A stretch of 26,902 nt of DNA from JAAFHB01 sp037128295 (GTDB taxonomy: Bacteria; Bacteroidota; Bacteroidia; Bacteroidales; Prolixibacteraceae), in NCBI GenBank assembly GCA_037128295.1, contig JBAXWR010000085.1, forward strand, positions 1 through 26,902. The letters run 5' to 3'. Made by a program: the position numbers and the translations under genes. Below are positions 17,365-24,979 of the stretch, piece after piece. A model generated the notes under the pieces. That model made no database searches. It worked only from the letters and a program-made list of their open reading frames with translations, and was not told the origin of the DNA. Numbering within the stretch: position 1 is the stretch's first letter; each line of letters starts with the position of its first letter.

Positions 17365-19035
17365 ATGGAAGATAAAATATATGTAATCGGAATCGATTAT
17401 GGAACCGACAGTGCAAGGGCACTTATCGTAAATGCATTGAATGGTGATGAAGTAGCCACATCTGTTAAAGCTTATAACCGCTGGACAGCAGGCAAATACT
17501 GCGATCCGGCAAAAGACCAGTACCGTCAACATCCACTTGATTATATTGAAGCAATGGAGGCTTCAGTTAAAGAGGCATTGGCCAAAGCAGGTCCAGACGT
17601 AGCATCTAAAATTGCTGGGATTTCGTTTGATACAACAGGAAGTACTCCTATTTTGGTTGACGAGAATGGCACACCCCTTTCAATGTTACCGGGTTTCGAA
17701 GAAAATCCAAATGCCATGTTTGTGTTATGGAAAGATCATACAGCAATCAAAGAAGCAGCCGAAATCAATAAACTCTCTTACAATTGGGGAACCGATTATA
17801 CCCAATATGAGGGTGGAATCTACTCCTCCGAATGGGTCTGGGCGAAAATGTTGCATGTCCTAAGGGCTGATGAGTCGGTTCGGAATGCAGCATATTCATG
17901 GGTCGAGCATTGCGACTGGATGCCGGCACTGATCACTGGTGTCACAAAACCTGAGCTATTGTTGAGAAGTCGTTGCGCTGCAGGTCATAAGTCAATGTGG
18001 TATGCAGGCTGGAAAGGACTTCCTTCCGAAGAATTCCTGACAGCCCTCGATCCTATCCTAAGTGGTTATCGTGCAAAACTTTATGATGAAACCTATACAA
18101 GCGATGTAAAAGTTGGGACTTTGACTGCCGAATGGGCTGAAAGGTTGGGGTTGTCAACTGATGTTGCGGTAGGTGTCGGGGGTTTTGATTGCCATTTCGG
18201 GGCTGTTGGTGGTGAAGTCACCCCAAATGTTTTGGCCAGGGCAATTGGAACATCCACTTGCGATATTATGGTCGCTTCCTATGATCAGATTGGAGATAAG
18301 CTGATTGCCGGTATCTGTGGTCAGGTTGACGGATCTGTTATTCCGGGTTACATCGGACTTGAAGCAGGGCAGTCAGCATTTGGCGATGTTTACGCATGGT
18401 TTAAAAAAGTAGTCGCCTGGCCATTGGAACAGATCCTCGCAAAATCAACATTGATCGATGAGGCCACACGTGAGAAATTGATCGCAGAGACCATGGATCA
18501 GATTATTCCACAGTTGTCAGCCGAAGCGGTTCTGGTCCCAATTGAGGAGTCAACAATTATTGCGGTTGACTGGATGAACGGACGACGGACGCCCGATGCC
18601 ACTCAAGAAGTAACTGGTTCCATAACAGGTTTAAAATTAGGGTCTTCCGCACCACGAATCTTTAGGGCCCTTGTAGAGGCAACCGCATTTGGATCCAAAG
18701 CCATAGTTGACCGTTTCGCACGCGAAGGGGTCGAGATCAAAGAGATCATTGGCTTGGGCGGTGTTGCCAAGAAATCGCCTTTTGTGATGCAGACACTTGC
18801 CGACGTCCTGAATATGCCTATCAAAGTTGCAACAACCGAGCAAACCTGTGCTTTTGGTGCGACAATGTTTGCCGCCGTCGTTGCAGGCATTTACTCCAAA
18901 GTTGAAGATGCACAAAAAGCAATGGGCAAAGGGTTCGAAAAAGAGTACTTCCCAATTGCTGAAAACGCATTAAAATATACCGAAATCTACCAGAAGTATC
19001 TTAAACTGGGAGAATTTACTGAAAAAGAACTTTAA
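17365..19035 (+). CDS. araB: L-ribulokinase
   Basis: 556 aa FGGY-family kinase. The ATP-binding start GIDYGTDSARAL (9-20), the mid-domain GGFDCHFGAVGGEV with its conserved Asp, and the C-terminal IGLGGVAKKSPFVMQ adenosine motif are all visible. The ATG at 17365 is used; an in-frame TTG at 17344 would add seven residues (MNYNYLE), absent from the usual family start. It phosphorylates L-ribulose to L-ribulose-5-phosphate, the substrate of AraD. The length is in line with E. coli AraB (566). Last gene of the arabinose operon; inverted repeats downstream (19046-19138) may end or stabilise the transcript. Confidence 0.96.
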   Translation: MEDKIYVIGIDYGTDSARALIVNALNGDEVATSVKAYNRWTAGKYCDPAKDQYRQHPLDYIEAMEASVKEALAKAGPDVASKIAGISFDTTGSTPILVDENGTPLSMLPGFEENPNAMFVLWKDHTAIKEAAEINKLSYNWGTDYTQYEGGIYSSEWVWAKMLHVLRADESVRNAAYSWVEHCDWMPALITGVTKPELLLRSRCAAGHKSMWYAGWKGLPSEEFLTALDPILSGYRAKLYDETYTSDVKVGTLTAEWAERLGLSTDVAVGVGGFDCHFGAVGGEVTPNVLARAIGTSTCDIMVASYDQIGDKLIAGICGQVDGSVIPGYIGLEAGQSAFGDVYAWFKKVVAWPLEQILAKSTLIDEATREKLIAETMDQIIPQLSAEAVLVPIEESTIIAVDWMNGRRTPDATQEVTGSITGLKLGSSAPRIFRALVEATAFGSKAIVDRFAREGVEIKEIIGLGGVAKKSPFVMQTLADVLNMPIKVATTEQTCAFGATMFAAVVAGIYSKVEDAQKAMGKGFEKEYFPIAENALKYTEIYQKYLKLGEFTEKEL

Positions 19036-19045
19036 CGTTCGATTT

Positions 19046-19138
19046 ACAGGGGATTCAGTTATAAGAGTGTTGGGGTAATTATATTAATTAATTGATTTAT
19101 AATTACATACACAATATTCTTTGATTTGTATCCCCTGT
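19046..19138 (+). other. Nested inverted repeats downstream of araB
   Basis: Outer arms ACAGGGGAT (19046-19054) and ATCCCCTGT (19130-19138) are perfect 9-mers. Inside them GTAATTATA (19075-19083) and TATAATTAC (19098-19106) form a second perfect 9-bp stem with a 14-nt A/T loop. It starts 10 bp after the araB stop, so it would be in the 3' end of the operon mRNA. It is not a classic terminator, since the outer loop is long and only TTTCT follows. Confidence 0.45.
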
Positions 19139-19463
19139 TTCTATTGTAGATTATTTATTTTTACTTTGAAATTGGAGAAATTGGGAATTAATGACTTCAC
19201 AATTTTTGAATGTCCCAACGGCAAAAAAAACGGATCCATTCTGCAAATAATTGTAAATTAAATTGTTTTATCATCTAAATGGAAGAAATAAATTGATATA
19301 TAATTGATATAGAGAGAAATAGACTGTTTTTCTCAAGAGGGAAGTAACTGGAAAAAGTTGGAAATACCCATAATCAAACCTATCTGATCTATTTATTTCA
19401 ATTCAAATCGGGTAATCCGAGGACGATTTTTTACAAAAATATTTTTTTAACAAGAAATTTTTT

Positions 19464-19471
19464 TATATTTG
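19464..19471 (+). promoter_or_regulatory. Candidate -7 promoter box
   Basis: TATATTTG matches TAnnTTTG exactly, 43 bp upstream of the 67-aa gene. The region 20 bp upstream is T-rich but lacks a clear TTTG -33. A short inverted repeat CCAG/CTGG (19479-19494) lies between the box and the start codon. Confidence 0.4.
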
Positions 19472-19514
19472 GCAAATACCAGAAAATACACTGGTAAATA
19501 AATTTGTAATTGAT

Positions 19515-19718
19515 ATGGGCAGACCACCTACGAGGGCAAAAGAATATAGAGATGGATTCTATATTGAGGTTCGCAATAAAGGATCTCAGACCGGGATAAA
19601 GATTATTCGGAAAACGGAGGAAGAGATGAACCTGGCCATACGAGAGTATGAAAAAACCAAGGAAGTAATCATTTTAGGAGAGTCGAAGAATGGGAAATGG
19701 ATCAAACACGAGGCTTAA
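19515..19718 (+). CDS. Small conserved Bacteroidota protein, unknown function
   Basis: 67 aa: starts MGRPPTRAKEYRDGFYIEVR and continues with a charged helix (TEEEMNLAIREYEKTKEV) and ends KNGKWIKHEA. It is basic at the ends, has no signal peptide or membrane segment, and resembles small uncharacterised Bacteroidota proteins I have seen with the same MGRPP start. An alpha/beta fold with possible nucleic-acid contact would fit the GRPP start, but that is speculation. It has its own promoter-like box and is 76 bp from the permease gene, so it may be cotranscribed with it. Confidence 0.7.
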   Translation: MGRPPTRAKEYRDGFYIEVRNKGSQTGIKIIRKTEEEMNLAIREYEKTKEVIILGESKNGKWIKHEA

Positions 19719-19794
19719 TATTGCTTTAAAAGATTGTAACAGGTCAGAAAGTAGTAATTAAATATTTCATTATCGCCAATATAACTCTTTGTAT

Positions 19795-21330
19795 ATGATG
19801 AATTCCCGACTTTTCAGGACAAAACCAATGCTGGACCTTATGCATCAGGCCAGCGACAACAATGGGATGAAGAGGGCACTCAGTGCCACTAATCTTACAA
19901 CTTTAGGGATCGGTGCCGTGATTGGTGCCGGTATTTTTGTTTTAACAGGCCAGGCTGCTGCACAATATGCAGGACCCGCAATTGTTATTTCGTTTTTAAT
20001 ATCCGGATTGGCCTGTTTGTTTGCCGGATTGTGTTATGCCGAATTTGCCTCGATGATCCCCATTTCGGGCAGTGCCTATACTTACGCCTATTCAACCCTT
20101 GGAGAATTTGTGGCGTGGATTATCGGATGGGACCTGATTTTGGAGTATTTATTTGCAGCATCCACAGTATCAGTTGGTTGGTCTGGATATGTTGTCAGTT
20201 TTCTAAAAGACTTCGGGATCAATATTCCACCTCAGTTTACTGCTGCCTGGAGTACCGTCCTTGTAAATATTCCGGAAATCGGATGGAAGCCTATTACCGA
20301 ACAACTTACAAATAGCTTAGCTTCATCTGGAATATTGATTGCAAATCTGCCTCACATTACAGCCGTGCTCAATCTGCCGGCAATGTTTGTAGTGGCTTTA
20401 ATTACGATATTATTGATCATTGGGATAAAAGAATCGGCAGGTTTCAACAATGTGATGGTCATTATCAAAGTGTTTGTGATCATGCTCTTTATAGGGATCG
20501 GGTTCTTTTTTGTCCATAAGGCGAATTGGCATCCATTCATTCCTGAAAACACAGGTGTCTGGGGACATTACGGATGGAGCGGGATCCTTCGGGGTTCTGC
20601 GGTAATCTTTTTTGCCTACATCGGTTTCGATGCTGTTTCCACTGCGGCTCAGGAAGCTAAAAACCCTCAACGCGATATGCCGATCGGAATATTAGGGTCG
20701 CTGGGGATTTCTACCGTCTTATACATTCTGGTCGCGATTGTCTTAACAGGGATAGTAAGTTATACTTTTCTGAACGTTGCCGATCCGATTGCAGTTGGTG
20801 TAAACGAAATGGGTGCAGGACTCTTCTGGCTCCGCCCGATTATCAAAATAGCTGCTATTGCCGGCCTTAGCTCTGTGATCCTTGTGATGATGCTTGGCCA
20901 ACCCCGGATTTTTTATGCAATGTCGAGAGATGGTTTACTGCCCCCGCAATTTTCCAAAATCCACCCAAGGTTTAAAACGCCATATTACAGTACAGTCATT
21001 ACCGGAGTAGTAGCACTTATTCTGGCCGGTATTTTACCTATCAATATTTTGGGTGAATTGGTTTCCATCGGGACTTTGCTTGCCTTCGTGATTGTTTGTG
21101 TCGGTATCCTTGTTTTAAGGTATAAACGGCCCGAACTGAAGCGCCCTTTCAAAACGCCTTTGGTTCCATTGGTTCCCATTCTGGGCGCGGGCATCTGTCT
21201 GTTGCAGATGTATTCTTTGCCTCTCGACACCTGGCTCCGTTTGATCATCTGGATGGCCATCGGGATTATCATCTATTTTACCTATAGCATTAAAAATAGC
21301 AAGTTGGTCAAAAAAACAAAGGACGTTTAG
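19795..21330 (+). CDS. APC-family amino-acid permease (cationic amino acid transporter type)
   Basis: 511 aa with 12 or more hydrophobic helices. The APC TM1 motif GIGAVIGAGIFVLTG, the FAYIGFDAVSTAAQEAKNP block and ISRDG-like MSRDGLLP follow in order; the length and C-terminal hydrophobic run match the CAT/YfnA/YhdG subgroup. It imports an amino acid, probably cationic or small neutral, by proton or exchange coupling; the substrate cannot be set from sequence. ATG 19795 is chosen (19798 is equally possible) over the TTG at 19789. A strong terminator follows 23 bp after the stop. Confidence 0.9.
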   Translation: MMNSRLFRTKPMLDLMHQASDNNGMKRALSATNLTTLGIGAVIGAGIFVLTGQAAAQYAGPAIVISFLISGLACLFAGLCYAEFASMIPISGSAYTYAYSTLGEFVAWIIGWDLILEYLFAASTVSVGWSGYVVSFLKDFGINIPPQFTAAWSTVLVNIPEIGWKPITEQLTNSLASSGILIANLPHITAVLNLPAMFVVALITILLIIGIKESAGFNNVMVIIKVFVIMLFIGIGFFFVHKANWHPFIPENTGVWGHYGWSGILRGSAVIFFAYIGFDAVSTAAQEAKNPQRDMPIGILGSLGISTVLYILVAIVLTGIVSYTFLNVADPIAVGVNEMGAGLFWLRPIIKIAAIAGLSSVILVMMLGQPRIFYAMSRDGLLPPQFSKIHPRFKTPYYSTVITGVVALILAGILPINILGELVSIGTLLAFVIVCVGILVLRYKRPELKRPFKTPLVPLVPILGAGICLLQMYSLPLDTWLRLIIWMAIGIIIYFTYSIKNSKLVKKTKDV

Positions 21331-21352
21331 ACCGATTTTTCACTGATGTTTT

Positions 21353-21397
21353 AAGCCTATTGAGTATTGGTTGCCTCAACACTCAATAGGCTTTTCT
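21353..21397 (+). terminator. Strong intrinsic terminator after the permease
   Basis: AGCCTATTGAGT (21354-21365) pairs perfectly with ACTCAATAGGCT (21381-21392). A further GTTG-CCT-CAAC stem lies in the loop, and TTTTCT follows. Twelve perfect pairs plus the T-run make this the clearest terminator in the window. Confidence 0.88.
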
Positions 21398-21453
21398 GTA
21401 AATTATTTCTAAAATCCTACCAAACAGATAATTAAACACTACCTTCGCTATAG

Positions 21454-22572
21454 ATGAAAACCCCTTTTAAAGTTTTGTTTCTTCTTGTTTTGATTTGTTT
21501 TTTGAGCTTTAATGACTTACAAGCCCAGAGCGAAGAATCATGGTCGAATTTTTCCACGCACACGATTTTGCCCGGATATGGGTTACGAAAAGTAAGCCAT
21601 CCCGAAATATTCCAGGGAAACCAAAAGCGGAAGAAATACTTTGAAGGGTGGTATTTTAAAATGGTTTCCAAAGATGGCTCTTTCATTCTCAGTGTAATTC
21701 CTGGTATTTCCCTTTCGGGGGATGGAAAAGAGCAACATGCCTTCATTCAGATCATTGATGGGAAAACGGCAAAGACAGATTACTATCCGTTTCCAATCGG
21801 GGAATTTTCATTCTCAAAGAAGAGATTCGCAATTAAAATAGGCCAGAACTATTTCTCCAAGGATAAAATCATCCTCAATATCCAAACTGACAGCTCTTTC
21901 GTTTCCGGGGAAATCAGAATGTCGGAACAGGTTGCACTATCTTCGCCCAAAATTGTAAACCCTGGGATCATGGGATGGTACCGGTTTGTCCCGTTTATGC
22001 AGTGCTATCATGGGGTGGTTAGCCTTACACATAGCTTAGATGGTAATCTTGTAAAGGACGGGAAGCAATACAATTTCAATAATGGAAGAGGATACATCGA
22101 AAAAGACTGGGGTTCTTCGATGCCATCTGCTTGGATTTGGATACAGTCCAACAATTTCAACAAAGTGAACAGCTCTTTTATGCTCTCGATTGCAAATGTT
22201 CCATGGCTGGGGAAACCGTTTACCGGATTTTTGGGGTTCTTCCTATGCGACAGCACTTTATACCGTTTTGCCACCTATACCCATGCAAAATTGCATTTGG
22301 AGGAGACAGGAACTGACACAACGAAAATCACTGTCAAAGACAGGAAGAATACCTATTCCATCGTAGCTGTCCGCAATAACTCGGGACTTTTAAGGGCACC
22401 CGTAAAAGGGTCAATGGACCGAAGGATCGCCGAAAGCATTGATGCAAAGTTGCATCTTACCGTCAGCGACCGAAAAGGAAATATTATTTTTGATGATAGC
22501 ACATCAATTGCCGGTTTCGAAAAAGTGGGAGACCAGGAGATATTAAAAGGTGTAAAGAAGAAAAGAAAGTAG
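21454..22572 (+). CDS. Exported tocopherol-cyclase-like / AttH-type lipocalin-fold protein
   Basis: 372 aa. A signal peptide at 1-25 (FLLVLICFLSFNDLQAQ) puts it outside the cytoplasm. KKYFEGWYFKMV and GRGYIEKDWGSSMPSAWIWI with QSNNF are the hallmark blocks of the tocopherol cyclase-like family (plant VTE1 relatives), two beta-barrel lipocalin-like domains. In bacteria these proteins are mostly uncharacterised and are not proof of tocopherol synthesis; no other tocopherol gene is here. The signal peptide differs from the chloroplast setting of VTE1 and suggests a periplasmic lipid-related role. It has its own start after the permease terminator, with TACCTTCG (about 21439-21446) close to the -7 consensus. 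Confidence 0.8.
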   Translation: MKTPFKVLFLLVLICFLSFNDLQAQSEESWSNFSTHTILPGYGLRKVSHPEIFQGNQKRKKYFEGWYFKMVSKDGSFILSVIPGISLSGDGKEQHAFIQIIDGKTAKTDYYPFPIGEFSFSKKRFAIKIGQNYFSKDKIILNIQTDSSFVSGEIRMSEQVALSSPKIVNPGIMGWYRFVPFMQCYHGVVSLTHSLDGNLVKDGKQYNFNNGRGYIEKDWGSSMPSAWIWIQSNNFNKVNSSFMLSIANVPWLGKPFTGFLGFFLCDSTLYRFATYTHAKLHLEETGTDTTKITVKDRKNTYSIVAVRNNSGLLRAPVKGSMDRRIAESIDAKLHLTVSDRKGNIIFDDSTSIAGFEKVGDQEILKGVKKKRK

Positions 22573-22590
22573 AAACTTGCGAAAGGCGAC

Positions 22591-22616
22591 CTGTCAGCGT
22601 GCGAAGCCCCTGACAG
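22591..22616. repeat. Short inverted repeat, CTGTCAG / CTGACAG
   Basis: Perfect 7-bp arms at 22591-22597 and 22610-22616, 19 bp after the tocopherol-cyclase-like gene. A related palindrome ACCTGTCAGGT lies at 24341-24351 just after the AAA ATPase gene, so both flanks carry the same CTGTCAG word. Confidence 0.5.
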
Positions 22617-22641
22617 CGTCTTAAAAATCAGGTTTATTCTT

Positions 22642-22709
22642 CCTTAATCCAACCACCGACGGGTCTCCGACACCGTTGGGGTTTAGATCCGCGTAACCGG
22701 ATATTTTGG
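22642..22709 (+). repeat. Direct repeat copy 1, with hairpin, left of the AAA gene
   Basis: The core hairpin is at 22656-22679: arms CCGACGG and CCGTTGG (one G-U pair) with inner GTC-TCC-GAC and a bulged A, ten pairs. The 24-base core is identical to copy 2 at 24386-24409. Similarity extends left (CCTTAATCCAA against CCTAATCCAA) and right (TAACCGGATATTTTGG against TAACCAGATGTTTTGG), about 70 bp in all. Both copies have the same orientation, 1,730 bp apart. Confidence 0.8.
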
Positions 22710-22736
22710 ACATTCATACCAAATTCACTATCTTTG
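22704..22736 (+). promoter_or_regulatory. Promoter of the AAA/nuclease gene
   Basis: TTTTG (22704-22708) and TATCTTTG (22729-22736) match the Bacteroidota -33 TTTG and -7 TAnnTTTG elements, with 20 bp between. This is the best two-box promoter in the window. The -33 part lies in the right end of repeat copy 1. Transcription would start near 22743, about ten bases before the ATG at 22752. Confidence 0.6.
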
Positions 22737-22751
22737 TCAAAATACACTATC

Positions 22752-24329
22752 ATGGAAAGGTTTTTTAATGTTACGGGATTATGTAACCCAGAAAAGCATT
22801 ATATGGTTGATCCTTTGCGGGGACTAAATGATACCATTATGCAACTAATTCAAAATGAGTATTATTTCACCATTCATGCCCCCAGGCAAACAGGGAAAAC
22901 CACGTTATTGCGTGCATTGGCACTACAGTTGAACCGCTCACAAAAATATACCGCAGTCCAATTCTCATTAGAGACAGGTGGATTCCGCTCGAATACCACC
23001 GAAAAGGCAAACAAGGCATTTATTGAGAGTTTATATAGTGCTGCCCAACAACAAGTTGCAGAACAGCACCTCCCTCCTGATCCTACCGGATATGAACCTT
23101 CAATCAATGTTTTTAAAAACTATTTGACCGACTGGGCACGACAGAACAATTTGCCAATTATTTTGCTGATCGATGAAATAGACGCGCTTTACGACGATGT
23201 GCTTATTTCTGTACTACGTCAATTGCGTGACGGGTTTCAGTTTCGCCCGGAAAGTTTTCCATCTTCGGTAGCTTTGGTCGGTTTGCGCGATGTGAGGGAA
23301 TACAAGGAAAAGGTGAGGGATAACGACAAGTCGATTGGGAGCGGATCCCCTTTTAATGTTAAGGCCAAATCCCTGTCAATCGGTAATTTTTCAAAAGCCG
23401 ATATAACCGGACTTTTTCAACAATATACCGATGAAGGCGGCCAAGTGTTTACACCAAAAGTCATTGATTTGATCTATTTGCTTACCGGAGGACAACCCTG
23501 GCTTGTAAATGCTCTTGCAAGTGAAATCTGTTACAAAATATTGGGAAAGGATGTCTCCAAGGCCATTACGATTGAAATTGTAGAAGAAGCCAAAGAAAAC
23601 CTGATCCTACGAAGGGACACGCACCTCGATAGTTTGATGGACAAGCTACAAAACCCGCGCATCCGCCCCATTATCGATGCTATCCTTTCGGGGGCAGACC
23701 TGAAATACGACGAGTTCAACGATGACCTGAGATTGGCCGAAGACCTTGGAATCATCACCAAAACAAGGACCGATGGGATAAAAATCGCCAATCTGATCTA
23801 CAACGAAATTATCCCCCGTGTTTTAAATGCCAACTTCCAGGAATTGATCATACCCAAAGTGGAGACCCAATGGTATTTCAAACCCGATGGAAAATTAGAT
23901 ATCGACTTGTTGTTGAAGGAGTTTCAGAAATTCTACCGCCGACATTCCGAAAGCTGGCTTGGCGAGTTTAGCTTCCGTGAAAGCGGTCGCCAATTGCTGC
24001 TAATGGCTTTTTTGCAGCGCATCGTCAACGATGGCGGAAAGGTTGAGCGGGAAATGGCTTTGGGTAGCGGACGTTGCGACTTGTTGATCGAATATGTCGG
24101 CGAGCGTTTTGTGATCGAGCTGAAAATCAACTACGATTCCTATACACTTGAAGATGGCAAGGACCAGATTTCGCGGTATCTCGACAAATTGGGGCTGGAA
24201 CATGGCTATCTTTTGCTCTTTGAAAGGAAGAATTCAGATGTCGTACCGTGGGAGCAACGTCTGAAATGGACCGAACTTGAACACGAATGGCGCGGCATAA
24301 AGAAACAGATTTCGTTGGTGGAGATGTAA
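22752..24329 (+). CDS. AAA+ ATPase with C-terminal PD-(D/E)XK nuclease-like domain
   Basis: 525 aa from the ATG at 22752 (a TTG at 22734 is rejected because it lies inside the -7 box). Walker A APRQTGKTT (43-51), Walker B ILLIDEID with D141/E142, sensor-like VALVGLRD (173-180), and GGQPWLVNALA (245-255) typical of multicopy Bacteroidota/cyanobacterial AAA proteins. A winged-helix-like linker follows (~300-360). The C-terminus has a PD-(D/E)XK pattern: E432, D442 (GRCDLLIE), E455-L-K457 (VIELKIN), Q471. All catalytic positions look intact. Proteins of this kind occur in many near-identical copies per genome and are of unknown function; mobile or defence roles have been suggested by context. 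Direct repeats bracket it on both sides. Confidence 0.85.
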   Translation: MERFFNVTGLCNPEKHYMVDPLRGLNDTIMQLIQNEYYFTIHAPRQTGKTTLLRALALQLNRSQKYTAVQFSLETGGFRSNTTEKANKAFIESLYSAAQQQVAEQHLPPDPTGYEPSINVFKNYLTDWARQNNLPIILLIDEIDALYDDVLISVLRQLRDGFQFRPESFPSSVALVGLRDVREYKEKVRDNDKSIGSGSPFNVKAKSLSIGNFSKADITGLFQQYTDEGGQVFTPKVIDLIYLLTGGQPWLVNALASEICYKILGKDVSKAITIEIVEEAKENLILRRDTHLDSLMDKLQNPRIRPIIDAILSGADLKYDEFNDDLRLAEDLGIITKTRTDGIKIANLIYNEIIPRVLNANFQELIIPKVETQWYFKPDGKLDIDLLLKEFQKFYRRHSESWLGEFSFRESGRQLLLMAFLQRIVNDGGKVEREMALGSGRCDLLIEYVGERFVIELKINYDSYTLEDGKDQISRYLDKLGLEHGYLLLFERKNSDVVPWEQRLKWTELEHEWRGIKKQISLVEM

Positions 24330-24340
24330 TGGAAACACTA

Positions 24341-24351
24341 CCTGTCAGGTC
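24341..24351. repeat. Palindrome ACCTGTCAGGT
   Basis: An 11-base near-perfect palindrome 11 bp after the AAA gene. It shares CTGTCAG with the inverted repeat at 22591-22616, the counterpart left of the gene. Confidence 0.45.
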
Positions 24352-24372
24352 TTGACTTCACTAACTAAGTAT

Positions 24373-24438
24373 CCTAATCCAAACGCCGACGGGTCTCCGA
24401 CACCGTTGGGTTTTTGACTTGTCTAACCAGATGTTTTG
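24373..24438 (+). repeat. Direct repeat copy 2, with hairpin, right of the AAA gene
   Basis: The 24-base hairpin core at 24386-24409 is identical to copy 1 (22656-22679), preceded by CCTAATCCAA and followed after 14 bp by CTAACCAGATGTTTTGG. Unlike copy 1, no TAnnTTTG follows its TTTTGG, so this copy does not form a promoter. Confidence 0.8.
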
Positions 24439-24493
24439 GCTGTAAATCCCAACAAGAATGGGAAAACGCACCTTCTTTTTTGTCCGGTCAAAA

Positions 24494-24589
24494 GCTCCAG
24501 AGGAGCAAAATATTTGTAGGAAATAAAGGCCTCCCCCACCCTGCGGCGCAACCAGAATATCCAGAAAAGATCAAATGTTCCATGCGCCG
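24494..24589. repeat. Cluster of short palindromic repeats
   Basis: GCTCC-AGA-GGAGC (24494-24506), followed by AAAATATTTGTAGG, looks like a dispersed intergenic repeat common in this phylum. CGGCGCA (24544-24550) and TGCGCCG (24583-24589) form a second inverted repeat. GC content is higher than around it. An 80-codon frame over this stretch has no gene-like features. Confidence 0.45.
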
Positions 24590-24773
24590 TAATGAACCGG
24601 ATTATCAAAAGAGCGGGAACGAAAGAAAAATTATTGTACAATATGTTGGCATTTGAAATTAATTATTCATAGTTTTAGGGTGTTCAAAAACTTAGTTCAA
24701 CATTTACTTATTTTACTTTTCCTAAACCCTTATTTTTATGAAGGAATTCTTTAAAAATAAAGCTTTCATCTTC

Positions 24774-24797
24774 AAAAAAGCAACCTTTTCCGGTTGC
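24774..24797 (-). terminator. Minus-strand intrinsic terminator
   Basis: GCAACC (24780-24785) and GGTTGC (24792-24797) form a perfect 6-bp stem with a 6-nt loop. On the minus strand the stem runs into six T's (24774-24779). It would stop read-through from the tracrRNA side before it meets the repeats. Confidence 0.55.
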
Positions 24798-24839
24798 GAT
24801 TTTCTCAGGTCACAAATATGGATGAGCATGTTAGAAACA

Positions 24840-24864
24840 AAAAAACGAAGGCAACTTGTGCCTG
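24840..24864 (-). terminator. Second minus-strand hairpin with T-run
   Basis: On the minus strand AGGC-(7 nt)-GCCT (24850-24864) is followed by TCG and then a run of T's. The stem is only four pairs, so it is weaker than its neighbours. It lies between the tracrRNA terminator and the one at 24774-24797. Confidence 0.35.
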
Positions 24865-24902
24865 ATAAATGTTTTACAAGATCTTGTGAGGACGGAAATC
24901 AT

Positions 24903-24976
24903 AAAAAAACCCCACGGAGTACGCGAGGTTAAGAAATTTTCTTCGGCTTATAGCCTTATTGTGATAAGTCTTTCAG
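24903..24976 (-). ncRNA. tracrRNA of a type II-C CRISPR-Cas9 system
   Basis: Read on the minus strand, an anti-repeat (TGAAAGACTTATCACAAT, 24958-24975) runs into AAGGC-TATAA-GCC, the small nexus stem of II-C tracrRNAs (Neisseria tracrRNA also has ACAATAAGGC at this point). After a short A-rich linker comes an eight-pair terminator stem (24909-24929: ACCTCGCG with CGTGGGGT, two G-U pairs, loop of five) and a run of seven T's (24903-24909). Expected length is about 73 nt. It lies 40 bp upstream of cas9 on the opposite strand. It should pair with the crRNA repeat and be bound by Cas9. The 5' end is inferred from the promoter, not measured. Confidence 0.82.
24910..24929 (-). terminator. tracrRNA terminal hairpin
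   Basis: On the minus strand ACCTCGCG pairs with CGTGGGGT around the loop TACTC, followed by seven T's at 24903-24909. This is both the last tracrRNA stem and its intrinsic terminator. Confidence 0.75.
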
Positions 24977-24979
24977 ATG

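Larger units (their letters stand above)
19036..19514. other. Intergenic region after the arabinose operon, 479 bp
   Basis: No gene found. It holds the nested inverted repeats at 19046-19138, a tandem ATTGATATA pair (19292-19300 and 19303-19311), and a small stem AAATCG (19405-19410) with CGATTT (19424-19429) running into T's, a weak terminator candidate. TATATTTG at 19464-19471 is a good -7 match for the small gene at 19515. Confidence 0.55.

Noticed and set aside
24414..24656. 80-codon ORF (and opposite-strand 72-codon ORF) right of the AAA gene
   Set aside because: Starts inside repeat copy 2 and runs over palindromic repeats; composition is not gene-like.
24738..24932. 64-codon plus-strand ORF before cas9
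   Set aside because: It overlaps the tracrRNA terminator and two other hairpin/T-run elements and has no protein-like features.
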